Source of the DNA: Oreocharis arfaki
Taxonomy: Eukaryota; Chordata; Aves; Passeriformes; Paramythiidae
DNA length: 64,000 bases
Direction of reading: 5' to 3'
Assembly (NCBI GenBank): GCA_013398015.1
Contig: VZRR01010839.1
Location: forward strand, 449,553-513,552
The position numbers and the translations under genes were made by a program. Under the pieces are notes generated by a model. It had not been told where the DNA came from and did not search any database. It worked only from the letters and a program-made list of their open reading frames with translations. Shown here one piece after another: positions 1 through 13,944 of the stretch. Numbering within the stretch: the first letter of the stretch is position 1; the number at the start of each line of letters is the position of its first letter.

Positions 1-1416
1 ATAAACTGCTTAGTTGTATGTACATTATATCACTCTACAGGGTATCACAGACATAGAAGAGAAAAATTCTTCATAATTAAGAAAAAAAATTCATAGCATA
101 AGACATTTTGGAGGCTAGAAAGACAGACACTGAGAGAAAAAATCTGCAACAAGGTGAATTGGCCTTGTATCTATTTTCCTTTCCTGAAACCAAGTTATAA
201 ACAAACCTGAAGAGAGAAGATGAAAAAATATAGCAAGCATCTATCAAGACTCCCACATTATTTAGTCTGGAATATTTTATAAAATTTTGTAAGTGTTGGG
301 GTTGGGTCTATGGTCTGTGTTTTACTGCCCTGTCCAAACACTTACTGATCATATTTTCTACATTTTCGTTAGGGTCTGGCTTAACCTACTACATTTTGTT
401 CCATTTGAAGGCATGTATCATAGACTGACACTGCAGAGAAAAAAAAACCAAGTGAAAGCAAAGCCCTGTTATTATAGGTACACAGAGAAATAGCATTCCT
501 TCACAAACAGTTTAGGGAACAAAAATTTATAGCCTATATTACTGAAAAAAATTACAGTTTAGCAATGTGGCTGTTGCAATCACTCAAGTATGCAAACAAT
601 ATAGCAATAGTTGAAGCAGTGACTAGAAATGCTGATACCGTATAAATGGGCCATATCATACCCTTAATTCCTAGCAGCTTGTCCCCAGTTTATACAAAAA
701 TACCTCAGGGCAGACAGGGGAAAGGATTTCTGAATGCAGAGGTTCTTCAAGACACGGCAGTCATATACAGTTACACGTAAATGGCCTTTCCTCTCTCCTC
801 AAACGATATGTTAGCAATCACACTCCTGGCTCCTCTAGCAATATGATAACTATTCACTGAGTAAACTGCACAGTTCACATGAAAAGCATCTCAAAAAGCA
901 TCTTCAAGACTCATCTTGCTTGAACAGCCTTTGAATGGCAGAATACTTTACAACACATGTATGGAACTACCAAGTGAATGCTTTGCAGATCTAAGAAAGG
1001 TACACTTTGAAAATGGTGAAGAATTTGCATCTCTCTCTCTTGCTCTAATTGTATGTATTCATTCCACTCGAGCAGCTTCACAGAAATTCCTCTATCCAGC
1101 CTGAGATAAGAGTACCTAGAAAGATCTCCTGTAGCAGAGACAATAGAGGCAAGAAATATTCCTAAGCAAGTAGAAAAAACCAGCATGAATGACATCCATG
1201 TTAGCTGAGGGACACATGCAATTTGAAAGAAGTATCAGCTGGTTAGATTCCCAGGATAAGAATAATAACTTAATCCCTATAAAAGGCTGCACAGTCACAA
1301 AGTTAATCAAACTCCTCCATTCCTCCGCAAATCCAAGGTCAACAATAATGACAATTTTTAAAAGGTGCAGCTTGAAGGAAATTACTACAGATTCAAGAAT
1401 TTCTGAGGGACACCAG

Positions 1417-1555
1417 TCACAGAATGGTTGATACTGGAAGGGACCTCTGGAGGCCATCTTGTTCAATCCTCCCAACCAAGCAGGACCACTCAGAGACAGA
1501 TGTCCAGGACTATGTCCTCAAGTATGCTCCAGAACACTCCCTAGCTGAACAGGGC
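1417..1555 (-). repeat. CR1 LINE 3'-end fragment (reverse)
   Basis: The string cacagaatggttgatactgg followed by aagggacctctggaggccat is the reverse complement of the usual CR1 tail. Degraded matches continue through agcaggaccactcagag and gtccaggactatgtcc. The element therefore runs on the minus strand. Its far boundary is approximate. Confidence 0.75.
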
Positions 1556-4500
1556 TCCTAGCACTCAAATACAGCAGGACTGAATTCAAAGTTCCTCATG
1601 GAAGCCAATAAATGGAGAAGTAATACAAGTGATAAAAATCTTAAAGAAAAGGCTTGACACGAAACAGGAAGAATCATTATTTCCTGTGGATTTCCAAGGC
1701 AAAAAGACCTCCTTTGGAAGTCTCCTATCTCGAAGGATAAGTTTTGAAGCATCGTTCCAGACCCATGTTTGTTGAAAAGTGTCAGAAACTGTTCCTGACA
1801 AATAGTACATTAGTCAGCTTAACAAACAAAGAGCTTCACAGGGACCTGAACTTCACTTAACTTCTTCTTTCTCTGGAGACTGATCCTCACCTGGGAAAAA
1901 GGAATCCCTCTTACGATATCACTCCTCTTGGTCATACATACATACCTCAGGCCACAGAGGAGCTCTGATGTCTAAAGTTTCTGATGTGAATGACGAGAGG
2001 TAGATGCTGATATTGTGTTAGAACAGGACAAAGACTGAAGCTATACCAGGCAGCTGGAGTCTCAGACAGATTCTGAAAGTCAGCTATGAGCTAGCACAGT
2101 GTGAATGCAAATTCCAGACATACAGTCCACTAACCCAGGCCAAAGCAACATGCTAATATAAAGACTTTGCATTGAGAGTGCTATGTATTTCTGGAACACT
2201 CTTTCCTCTATCACTGTATTTAGAGCTTATGTCTTCTCTCTGCAACCCTACACATTTTAGCCCAACACCAGACAACACAGTGCACCCAAACCTATTTCAA
2301 ATCAGAAATGAGCGCAACTGATTTGGAAGACAGCAAAAGCTGGAAAGCTGCTGAAGACTACTGGCTCAAACTTCAGGTAGAGAAAGGCTGGCCATGCTGC
2401 CTGAAGACACAGCACTCAACCCAAAAGCACCAAATGTAAGCCACAAAGCAAAGGTTTCCCTAGAACAGACATCAACACCAGAAAGTGCAGAGGGTAGTAT
2501 CTTAATCATTCCTCCTGCAGTTTCTCTTGGCTATTTAAAAGGAACTATGTGGGGTGATGCTCTGAAACAGACTCAAAAACAGCACAGCAGACTCCAAAGG
2601 GCCTTTCTGGTGGCAGAGCCCCAGGCACCGCATAACCAAGACCACCACCAAGTCCCATGTCTAGTCCATTATCTTCTTTGTCCATAACTGGATATGCCCA
2701 ATGAAGAAGGAAATTAGCCTTCCTAAGTTAAAGGGAAAATAAAAATGTAACTAGGAATGGCATAAAGATGGTTACACAAGCTATCCAACCAGGATAAAGA
2801 GCACTGACTCCAAGAAATTACGCACTTATTTTAAACAAGCCTTTATCTTCAGTAGTAGCAAACTCCACAGTCAATCCTAAATCAGATGACATACAAAAGG
2901 AAAGGGAGATGGGAGATTGTTCCACCTTTCCTTTACAAAGAAAAAGGGAATGTGAACATACCTGTTACAGACTGCTGGGCCGTAAGGCCTATGTTAGACT
3001 GACATAGGCAGTGATTTAGAAGACAACCGTGTAAAGAGAAAAGTTAATTGCTTGAGCTGAAATACAAGCATATATTAAACTAAGAAGCTGATCTTAAAAA
3101 CAGCAGCAGAAGTTTTAGATAGGACAAATTCAGGTTAAATTTAGGATAAATTCTTTCAGAGATTCTATACCTGTAATTACATTTTTCACTAAAAAATAGC
3201 CAACGATTGAAAGTCTTCATGTGAATCTGCCCAGCAGTACAGATAAATACAGGATGATTTACCAGACGCTCTCCATAATTCCACTCCAAAGGACATATCT
3301 GACATCCAATTGATGTTGAAAATGCATAAGAAGACTCATTTTTTACACAGTAGTTAAGCATTACTTGGGCGTCTATTCTTGGCAGTAAAACTGAGAGTGT
3401 CTTGGTTTAGTATCAGATGGAGATTTAAGTTCACTGGAGCTCTTAGGCATAAACATTTCGTGAAGGTCTACAGAAACCAACAGTTTGCACTTGTATGGTC
3501 ACCCAGAAGACATCATGCAAGTTACTGAACAAACAATGCCTTCCGAGTGTTATTAAACATGGAGACTAAAAAATAATTAAACGAATACTCATTTTTCGCC
3601 TGACTGAAAACATTTACTTGTAACAGGACATTATTTGCAAATATATGGAATCAAAGAACTCCTGTGTGTGTGTGCCTGTGTACCTATATAGAGTTCTTTG
3701 TGAGATAAATCCATAAATATATATCCCTGCATATAAAAAAACTAAGTTTTTTTGTTTATAGATATTTAGGTATGTTTATGGTTTTTATATATACAAATAT
3801 ATTCTTCTCAAAGAACTAAATCCATTGATATAGATATTAAAAAAAAGCAGTAACAATAAAAATTTGTTGTTTTCTTCACCTTTATTCGATGGAGGCAGAG
3901 TTCCACAAGCTACATGGAAGTAGCTTGTAACCATGGGAAAAACATACAAAGAATACAATGCTCATTTTTGTCTGAAAATCCTGAGGCTCCTTACCATCTT
4001 CTAGATGCAAATCTTTAAAATTTATTGCTCTGCCTCCGAACAAGATCTGCCTGCATTTTCCTAGCAAGGCTGTTTGTATTGGAGATGAAGCATAACTCTA
4101 GGGTACATGAGCACAAGGTACTGCAGTTAAGGAATACTGAATTCTTAAAATACATCAATTACATCCCATTAGCTACTCACACGCATACCCTGAACTCTCA
4201 CACTCACTGTTTTTTCTCTTTAAGAAGCTGGTGTGCAGAGACAACAAAATACAGGTGAAACTACTGGTACTGAAAAATCTGAAAGCAGAGGTTCCCCCAG
4301 CAAAGGGATCGCCATGGCTGGGTGTGGTGGGTTCTCATCTTCTGTGTGAAACAGAACTTCAGTCTCTCAAAGAGACTTTGCCAAGCTTCACTCCTGGGGC
4401 TTTACTTACCTTTTCTCTGCTTGCATGCTGGAGAGCTCCCCTTTGCCTAGCCAAAGCACCAGGGATACGAAAGAAGGTGGAAGAGATGAAAATTCATGTG

Positions 4501-4683
4501 AAAACTGGGAAAAAAACTCCAACACTTCTGAGCACATCTTGCCTGACCTTAACAACTCAGACTAAGTTTCAAAATTTGGCTTTAACTTATGGTAGGGGAC
4601 CAGCCAACCATTACTCTGGCTCTAAACAGGGCCATTTAAAACCTTCCACTTCTAGGACAGATCCACTTTACCTGCCAAATGAC

Positions 4684-4725
4684 ACAATTTTTTTTTTTTG
4701 AGAACCACTGTTTATTTATTAAAAA
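4684..4725 (-). other. Possible antisense poly(A) end (AATAAA plus A-run)
   Basis: On the minus strand an AATAAATAAA stretch is followed about 12 nt later by a run of about 13 adenines. This is the arrangement of a transcript 3' end or a retrocopied cDNA tail. I did not recognise coding sequence upstream on the minus strand and could not find target-site duplications, so chance remains quite possible. Confidence 0.25.
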
Positions 4726-7700
4726 CACTGATTAAAAATAAAAAAGCCAAGGATACATATTTAAACTGTCTGTAACAAGTAGTCACCTTCATTTCTTTAA
4801 AGAATACTCAATAATTTCCTTAGGTAAATTATAAATATACTTAATGATAAATTTAGGAAGAGAAAACATAACTTACCTCCTAAATTTGCCAGAGGTTCTG
4901 TAAAGAACAGCATCCAAAACCAACAGACCTCACCTTTGCATATCATCCCACCAGCATTAGCTTTCTCTGCCATTTGGACTTAACACCCCATACATACAAA
5001 TCACTCCCTCAGTGAAAGAAAAGCAGTCTTTGGTTGACCATCATCGGAATGGTTATTTGAAACTAGTAATCACACAATTCTTTCAATTCTTATCATATTA
5101 CCAGTATTTTATTGGAAACAGATGTTAGCAGCACAACTTAGTAAGAATTATTGAACAACTTTTCTTTCAATTTCATAACAAATTAGGCAATGCTTAGTTG
5201 ATGCATCTGAAAAAAGTTACAGAATTGCAAGCCCTAAGGCACAGGGCTGGTGTCATAATTTAAACCATCACCATCTGAAATGCAAAGGCATTAGAAACAT
5301 AATGTTTTACTCTGTAAAACAAATTTCCCTTACAGATGAATTTGTTAATAAATTCTGAAGCCTCAATAGCAACCAAAAGCTACCATTTCAATGTCAAAAG
5401 TCTAGCAGAATTCTTACAAACATAATACTACAATTGCCTAGATGTTTATAAATAAGTAGTGAAATACAAATAAATAATTAAATACTTTTTTTTAATTAAA
5501 GCCCATCTTGGCCATAGCAATCATGAAATTATGATAGAGTTTTTGATTCCTATCATGAAAGCAAAACAAAGCTAGAGAAGGGAATAACGCAGAAGTCAAA
5601 TCATCCTGTGTGTACACTACAGCAGCAGAGCTTAGGTAACAATTCCCCAATTCAAACAGAAAGTAAGATATTTTCGGTGCCTGTTTTTAGCTCCAGATTT
5701 GGTTTCTTGGCCCCTAGTAACCCAGTTTACTGCCTTTAAAGTCACTCTGAGAGGCTATTTTTATAAATATGATTGTCAAAGGAAACCAATAAAGGTGGAG
5801 ATTTTGTCAATTGCTGAAATTCTGGAGTGTGAAATTACTTATTTCAGCAACATGCATCAAGAGCATCTTTTGATCAAAGTTATGTTATAAAAAGCAAAAA
5901 AAAAGGTTCCTGTGTCAACACCAGGTTTGCCCGCCTCCCTCTACTCACCATGTGTCTTCTGATAACTGTCATTAATTAAATGCATTACAAATGTAATTAT
6001 GATGTTCAGGATAGACCTTATTCTTCTGTTAACATTAAAGGTTAATTTTGTGGATAAAAGAAGTTCCCTTCAAGTGTGAAAGAAAGCTGAGCCAACCATG
6101 CTTTTATTTTCTGAATATAGGTAAGGAATCAACACCCTAACTACACCATTAAAAAGCAGTAGGAAAAGAACACACTCAGTGCATGAAACAATACCTGGAA
6201 GACATATATGACTTAATGGCTTAAGAAAATGAACATTATACCCATTGACTTCATCTATAAGAAAAGGATAAAGTACTAAGGGGTCAAGAACAAACTCTGA
6301 TATTAGGGGCATGTTAGTCTAGTTGATTTTTATCAAAGCTCTCTTCTGAAAATACTAAAGCAGCTTTAGGAATCGTAATGTTAGATCAGAAACACTGCAA
6401 AAGAATACATTGTTCTCCTCCCGTAAAGTAATTTTAAAAAGAAATCTAATAGGCTAAATTTTGCATCAGCTAACTTCATGCTGAACCAAATCTTGATCGA
6501 ACTTCAACATGCACAAAGTCAACAAGCCATCAGCAGAAATCCTGCAGCATATTCTTTAGTCGCTCCGTAAAATGTACTTCTGTGTCCACACTCAGTCCAG
6601 GCACCATGAAAGAATTCAGTACTAAAGGTTATGAATTACAGCCTGAAACAAAATGTATCTTTTACACAGAGAGAAGTAAACATGGAAACAAGTTCAGAGG
6701 CCTGGTACACTACTTTGGGTACAGAGGCACGTCAGGGCACTGCTCCTGAGCTGGAGTCACGACATGTCCTGCCCTCAGACAGCATGGCTGTCAGAGGGAA
6801 CACCGACCAACTTTTCAACATGCATCCAGAAAGACATGTCCTCTGGCTTTTAGCCTGTCCTACTGTTCATCCAGGCCTACAGCAGCAAGACCTTTCTCTA
6901 GCACCATCAGCTTCCTGTAGTATTTCCAGTCTAGAAAGAACCTTCCAGCTACCTTCACACTCCATGTATTTTCACATCAAGCAAGTGGCAATGCAACCAG
7001 TTGCTCCACAGTCACAATTTACACATGACAATTCACAAGATCGCTAGAAGGATCAAATTCTCAGAAACTTTGTGCCAATTTCTCTAAATAATTTAATTAT
7101 TCTGACTGTTTAACAACAGCATGGTTTACAAATTAGGAACTTGGATATGCTCATTTTCACCACCAAGAATCAAATGCTAGCCACTTCTAAATATCAAAAA
7201 ATTCAGCTTGCACAAATTAGTCACATTATTCAGGGAAACAAACAAAAAGCAAGATGTTTACAGTACACACACAGTTGCTCTAAAGAAAATCCTGGAGAAA
7301 ACTGAAAGGGGAACAGTACAGGCAAAGTTCACTTGTGTCTGGATGTACCTGCCCAGTGTAGACATGCCCTCTGTCCTAAGGTTAGCGTTCCTGCTTATCA
7401 TATTTCTTAAGGAACATCCTGCTTGAAACAGATGACTGTTTCAACACATGCATGTCAGTTTGCTAATAAATCTTGTGCTGGCTGATGCTACCTGTTCCAC
7501 GTTTTCATGGCATGAAAAAAGGAGCAGCAGTAGAGGGAATACTGGGTTCCCATCTTTAATGCCAAGCCTGCAGTCACAACACCAGGACACTGGGAAGTAC
7601 TGCACCATAGGTACCCATGAATTCCATCAGAGGTACTCTCTTTTCTGGGAACAGATTACTTCATTATCTTCCAGAATTATTCTAAATTTCTGGGGGAGAA

Positions 7701-9869
7701 TGGAAAATGTAAGACACCTTAAACTTCTCAGACTGTGTTCCTGTAACTATCACTATAAATCTGATTTGCTCTACCAGAACACCAACTTTTTTTTCAGTCA
7801 TCAACAGTACGGCATGGAACTCAGGAATACACATTGCAGAGGAGGCTTCTGTACAGTAAAGCAGAGTTTTTCAGGCAGGTAGGTAATGATAAGCAGTACT
7901 TGCAAGAATTATGTCCATGTCTGTGTTTCTGAAATACAATCTGATAATGCATTAAGATTTGTGGCGTTTGGAACACCATATATGTAATTTTCATAACGTG
8001 AATTCTCAGACATGGTAAAGAAGCACAGAAGAAAGTAGAATTTGGAGGTAACACCCATGTTGCCTTTATTTGTTTCCCATGGGAATGCAAGTAATGACAT
8101 CTTACATCTGGAATAAAACCTTGGATCCATTCAGCTTTAAAAGCAGACAGACTGTCATCTACAATCCACAAATTTCTACTCTATTTTTCTGCAGGTAGTT
8201 ATTACAGCTTTCAAACACAGCTTTTTAAGACACAGGATATCAAAAATACTTCCTATATCTCAATGTATTTTTAAAACAGCAGAACAATACAAACTGGAAT
8301 TTGTACAGAAAATTCTAATTAAAAAAAAAAATCACAAATTGTATACCCAAATAATTTGAGTTAGTTTGCAAAGTACTATGTTAAAGCTTTGTCTAAGTAT
8401 TTAGTCAGTAAAATAAAAGGCTGAGCCAGACTGATTTCATTCTTCTCTAAAACCAGGGTGGTCTACGGGCAATTTTTGATACCACTGGTGTTGCCAGGGA
8501 AACAAAATGAAAACAGGTGGCATCAAATACAAATTAGAGATTTAGTTCTATTTTAAACCACCTTAAAACAAAGTTTCCATAAACTTAACTGATTCTACTA
8601 CAAATTTGACAATACTTTATAACAAGAAAAGGATTATAAGTTGTCTTTAGACCATCAAGTTTTAACTGAAGCAAATTTAGACTGATTGGCAACCCTTCCT
8701 TCTAAATAAATAAATTTCTTCATTAAATATGCATCATCCTCTTTAAAAATTACCTAGTGTACATTTTAAGGCAATATAATACCATGACAGAAAGAGGGTT
8801 CATGCAGTCTTAATAAGCTTTTTTCATTCCAAATTTTATTCTCCTCCCAATCTAAGCAATTTTTTAGATTTTTACGAAGTAAACAACCAGTATAGGCTTA
8901 AAGCATAGAAAAATCTCCTGGTAAGTAGCAACAGAAGCTTAATATTTTTCTCCTAATCTGATTGTGGTTTTCTCTCACATACTAAAAAATAAAACACCCC
9001 TTTAACTAAAATCCAAGTAAATACACTTCTGCTTTTAAAACTTGTAATAACGTGTTAAAAATTTGGCAATACAGCAGTCAAGTCTCTAAAGCACTTCCTC
9101 CAGGTCAACCAGCTACACTGACAGAAAACATATTTAAGAAAAAAACGAACATACAATTCACTTTAATAAATAAACATTAATTCAAGTTTCAAAGAATGTC
9201 TTAAAATTGTTTACCAAGTTCTTTTTTGGCTTAAAAAGACACTAGTCGTATACAAAAATTCCAACAGACATTTCAATTAAAAGCAATATAGAGATTCCCT
9301 CCCCTTCAATGAAGCTAACTGCCAGACTCTGAATAAAAATTAACCTTGTATATTTAGTGCTAATCCTAGAACTCGAAAGATCGTAGAAATACAAAGAAAT
9401 GGAAGTAAATTTGTAGCTAATACATACAGCTCTTCACTTAAAGGTTTTGAAATCTGTGGTGTATTTTACAATATCGTGCAAGGTATTACAGATTCACTAA
9501 TGAAATAAATTCTCCTGAATCTGTGCCTAAACACCTTGCTGAATTATTACCTACATGCATAGTGCAAGTTAAACACAAACTAAATAAATTCAGCATACAA
9601 TAACATGGACAAATGATGGAAAGTTTTTTTTTCTTTCAAATAACGATGGCGGTAAAGCTTATTAATAAAAAAAGTCTTGCATTGTTAAAATTGTGATTTT
9701 AGATTTAATGAAATCCTGATGATTTACTACAAATTGCTTACTTCAAATAAAATCTTGAGATCTTCAAGTTGCAAAATAATTTTGCTTTGTACTCTGATCT
9801 ATGTTTACAGTATTATAAACATCACAAATGAGCAAACTGATACCAATTTAAAAATTCTGAATAAGCTTT

Positions 9870-9893
9870 GGGGGGGGGGCCGGGGAGGGGGGG
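9870..9893 (+). repeat. G-rich run with quadruplex potential
   Basis: The plus strand carries G10, CC, G4, A, G7 in 24 nt, flanked by AT-rich sequence. Enough adjacent G-tracts are present for an intramolecular quadruplex. The gene is transcribed from the opposite strand, so the pre-mRNA would carry the C-rich version. Confidence 0.6.
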
Positions 9894-12800
9894 TGTTTGC
9901 TTGTTTGTTTTCAACATTTGCCTCGAAAGAAGGCAGCCAGCTCAGCCACAGGGGTACTTTTAACTCATGCCATGATAGGTCTGTTGAATACATTTCAGGC
10001 TTTACCCTCACTAACAGCTCTATCAAATAATCTTTAACAATGTTTACAGATGTAGGGCTTGAGGGAACGCTCACTCAAGTCATCAAGAATATTTCCATTA
10101 ATTTCATGGCTTCATTAAACCTCTGTTTACTGTTCCAACATCTTCAAAAAGTAATCTTCCCAGATCCGAGTAGCATCATGGTATGGTCCTTTTTTCAGGT
10201 TAGCACCTCTAAGAATCTGAATCACTCACAAAAGATGCACAGCATTACATGAAACTAAGCAAGATCAAACTCCCTTTACAGTTATTTTAGTTAAAAGTTT
10301 CAAGTTAACTCATTTGTGTGTAATTATGAAATTACTGTACCGCTCCTCCACTTACTTTGAAAGTGATTAATCAAAGTCAGAGAAAACCAACCATCAACTG
10401 AAGCTCATCTCAAATTTCCTATTCAGGGGTAAGTCTAAAAAGATGCACTAATTTAATTGTAATTAAATCCTCATTTAGAAGCATGCAATAAACGTTTTCC
10501 ATTTAATTCAAATTAAACTCCAGTTCCAGTACAAATTTCAAATATTTTCTGCTTCTGCTACTTTATTACACATGACAGATTAACATTTCCGTTTTGTGCA
10601 CATACGCACCAGCAAACCCAACATAATTTTAAAATTTAAAGAATTTATACTTTTAACAGTAATAAACATTTATTCTACTTCCAAAACTTCTACTGATATA
10701 AAGAAAATTCTAGTGATGTGAAGGAGTACTGATGCATTCTCTCTAAGGCACAGTCAAACATGTATGCTAGATTCTGTAACTTTTAACTGCACTTTATTTA
10801 TATTGCAACAGTTTTATTACACGAACTTTCAAGCCATCTCTTCACTGAAAAGAAAAGCAAGATAGATGCAAGAAAAAAGAAGAGTAAATTTTAAAAGCAA
10901 TACCTACAGGAAGACAAAAATTACATACATCAGATTGTAGACTTTTTCAAAAGCTTTAATGTGAACAAGAGTAGGATGCTGTCATCCTCCAGTTTCATCA
11001 TTGAACACACCTCAGGTAATCAGTGTTTTCACAGCAAACCAATGCTAATGTTGCACCATTAAAGAGTTCAATAAACCAGAGAGATCTGTTTGGGAAGCCA
11101 TGTGGCAGAACCTCTTCCAAAAGTTCCTTGGGCTATCAGGGAAAAAATTTTTTACTATCTCTGAAGTTTTGCCAGAGAACAAATGGTATTTTTCCTATCT
11201 TGCTTTCACAATGTTATTACAAATCTCTCCTTTAAGCATACTATCCCTTTACACAGCAAGTTGTCCAGTCTTGGAAACTGGATGCTGCCAGGCTGGCACA
11301 TCATTCTCTGAGAGGCTGAATACATGTCACTGAATTTGGTAAAGCCAAGCAATGAACTGCTGATTGCAACTTAAGAAAATAAGTAAAATACCACATGCTG
11401 TATTTCATATGTTTGCGACCAGATACCTCTAAACTTGTCTTCAGTGTCTGAGGACAACTCACACACCATTTCTTTTTAGTCCATTTATATATTTTGACTA
11501 AGCCATGCCATAGGAATTTTCATTAAAATTCTATGCTAGGCACACTAAAAAACTGAAAGAAATTATATTTCTGTATCACAAGAAACCAAACTATACCCCT
11601 AGAGCAGTTCCCTGAGTAGACTTCCTCACTCATGAGAATTTCTCCCCTTCTCCTCTACAGCAAGTCCCTAGGAGGGCTGATCACAAACAAATAAGCAAAT
11701 ATAATCCTTCTGAAATTCGCTGCCTGCATTAATCTTGCAGGCATTAAGTATTAGAAAAGAAGTTATGTTCAAAGGATACTATATCTGTATCTGGGACTAG
11801 CATTTCCACAGAGAATACAAGCTTAAGGAAGAAAGCACATATATAAGTGAACACCAAACATATTTTAACTAAAGTCATAAATCGTAACTTTAAGTTTGGA
11901 GAACCATATACACTTTGAAATGAAAAAGAATTTCAAATATCTACAGAACAGGATCTCTGCACCTCTATGAGCAGCTTGCTCAGGAGCCACAAGAGCAACT
12001 TAGACAGATAATGATTTTTCTGCAGGACCATCCTTTATTTAGTTTTCAAATCACTGCTGAAAACTCAACCACAGTGAAAAGTAACATCAAGCTGACACAA
12101 TTACCAAGTACCTAAAAATTCTCTTTTTACCTAGTAAAAATGCCATTACTGCAAGAGTTAACAGCTGCCTTAATTGTATTCTAGAAAACTTGGAAATTCA
12201 TTTCCTCACGTTAAGGTACATATAACAACCCACAGAAAACATGCCTTCATAAACCCATTAAAGAATAATAGCTGATGACATAAGCTACCAAGTCCAGTCG
12301 TTGTTACAAGTACAGCAAGCATTAGCTGGCATCTTAACTCACAGAAAGAGCAATTCTCCTAGTGATCAGTAGACCTATTATCTAGTTATTAAGATTGGAG
12401 CAAACTCTATGCAAATTATTTCATTTAGGTAGGACCTCAGGTATTTGCCCACAAAAAATGGAAACATGCACAGATATGCAAGTTCAAATATATACAATCA
12501 CTCATTTTAATTTGCCCAACATTTATAATCTTATTCCAGAAGCCTTGTTGAAAGGAGTCACACCATGAACAGGGTGTTAGGACCTGGCGTGCACCTCAGC
12601 AATTACTTAGCACACCATAAGCAGTTCAGGTAAAGACGTCTGTTCACACACTATAAAAACTGATCATTCATTTAAAATAATTAAGTAAAAATGTTAATTT
12701 TGACTAGTAAAAATAAATCTTGAATGAAAAAGCATTTAGTACCTTTTTTTAATGTACTGCAGAAAGTCTTGTCTCATCTGTTTTGGTTTTCAATTCATAC

Positions 12801-13668
12801 AAAAATCCCCACACCACAATCACTCACATTTTGACCAGAGGAGGTAGACATGTTGCATACTAATTTGAATTAGCAGCATTTTTAATTAAAGTTTAAAGCT
12901 TTCCTTTGTTAAGAACCCTTAAGTAAGTCACACTTCCTCAGAGTTCAAACCTGAAAACTTGTTGAACAAAAAAAGAAAACTACCAAAGATACAATACCCA
13001 GATCAGCACTGGTATTAGTATAGGTACAACTGGTCTGAACCACACACTACTACTACTCACTCAAGGAAAAATGTTATATCTCCCATTAGAATACAGACTC
13101 GTATTTCTCATGGTGATTTATGTGAAAAGCAATTCCTTTGAGACTGATTTTTTTTTTCCTCAGCCTATAAAGAGAACATACTTTATCTTCTGTTAGACAA
13201 ATACAGTCTGGTGTTAACAGTGCTTATTTTTTATTTCTTGAATAAAGTTATAGCCAAAGTTTCAAATAGGTGTTATAAATAGTACCAGAGGCATATATAT
13301 TAGGAATCAATACTTGCCTTCACCTGCATGCAAACTGAAGGCCACTGGAAGTTTCCCCCACGAAGTTCTGCTGTATCACAGCAATAAGAGTTAAAGATGG
13401 AAGAACAGAACGAGGTAGAGAAGGAGAAAGGCTTTGTGGGGGAACACTCAGCCATGAAAGGTCTATAATCTTGTCTAATTTTATCAACATGCCCAATCAG
13501 AAAAAGCCTCAAAGGACAGGTAGGACAGCTACAAAAAAGATCAGTTTGTTGCTTAGGACAAGCATTTTTAATGTCAACTCCAGAGAAGCTCCACAGTTTC
13601 CTTAAATAATTACTAAGTTTTAATCATAATAAATTTACAGATGGCCAGCTGAGACTCTGGTTTTTCAA

Positions 13669-13944
13669 CTACCTTAACTCAACTTGGCTGATGCCCAAAA
13701 ACAGATGACCCATTTCTTCTACCAATCCCAGCCACGTATTTTTGTCCCCACCGGCTTCAACCACCCTGTTAACAATATCATTGAAAGCTACTTCTTTTAC
13801 TCGGTCAGTTTTCAGATGGATCCATTTTCTCATCCAGCTTATCATGTGGCCACCTAAAAGCTCATTCCAGCAGAAATGGGTGTCGAAAGTGCATGGAAAC
13901 AGGTAGGAACACCACCCCTCTGCACCCATTGCCTGCATTTAAGT
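13669..13944 (-). other. Unexplained exon-like open frame, 89 aa
   Basis: I do not recognise this frame. From 13938 it reads MQAMGAEGWCSYLF... and includes WNELLGGHMISWMRKWIHLK and then TDRVKEVAFNDIVNRVVEAG, ending VELR-stop. It has mixed third positions and several retained CpGs, unlike the surrounding AT-rich intron. It is preceded by a pyrimidine-rich tract and ATACAG (acceptor-like, exon from 13944). Its end overlaps AAG/GTAGTT (donor-like at 13673/13672). A TAA lies in frame just before the ATG, so in this frame it would be a first coding exon or use the next AG at 13933. It could be a nested gene, an alternative exon, an old mobile-element or gene fragment, or chance. Confidence 0.35.

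Noticed and set aside
4231..4701. 156-codon plus-strand frame
   Set aside because: No recognisable domain. It ends by translating a T-run into phenylalanines, and it lies in intron 6 antisense to the gene. Probably chance.
4877..4897. 21-nt micro-exon bounded by TTCTTTACAG and GTAAGT on the minus strand
   Set aside because: Read in the phase left by STK3 exon 6 it contains a stop codon, so it would not be a productive STK3 exon. Such signal pairs occur by chance in long introns.
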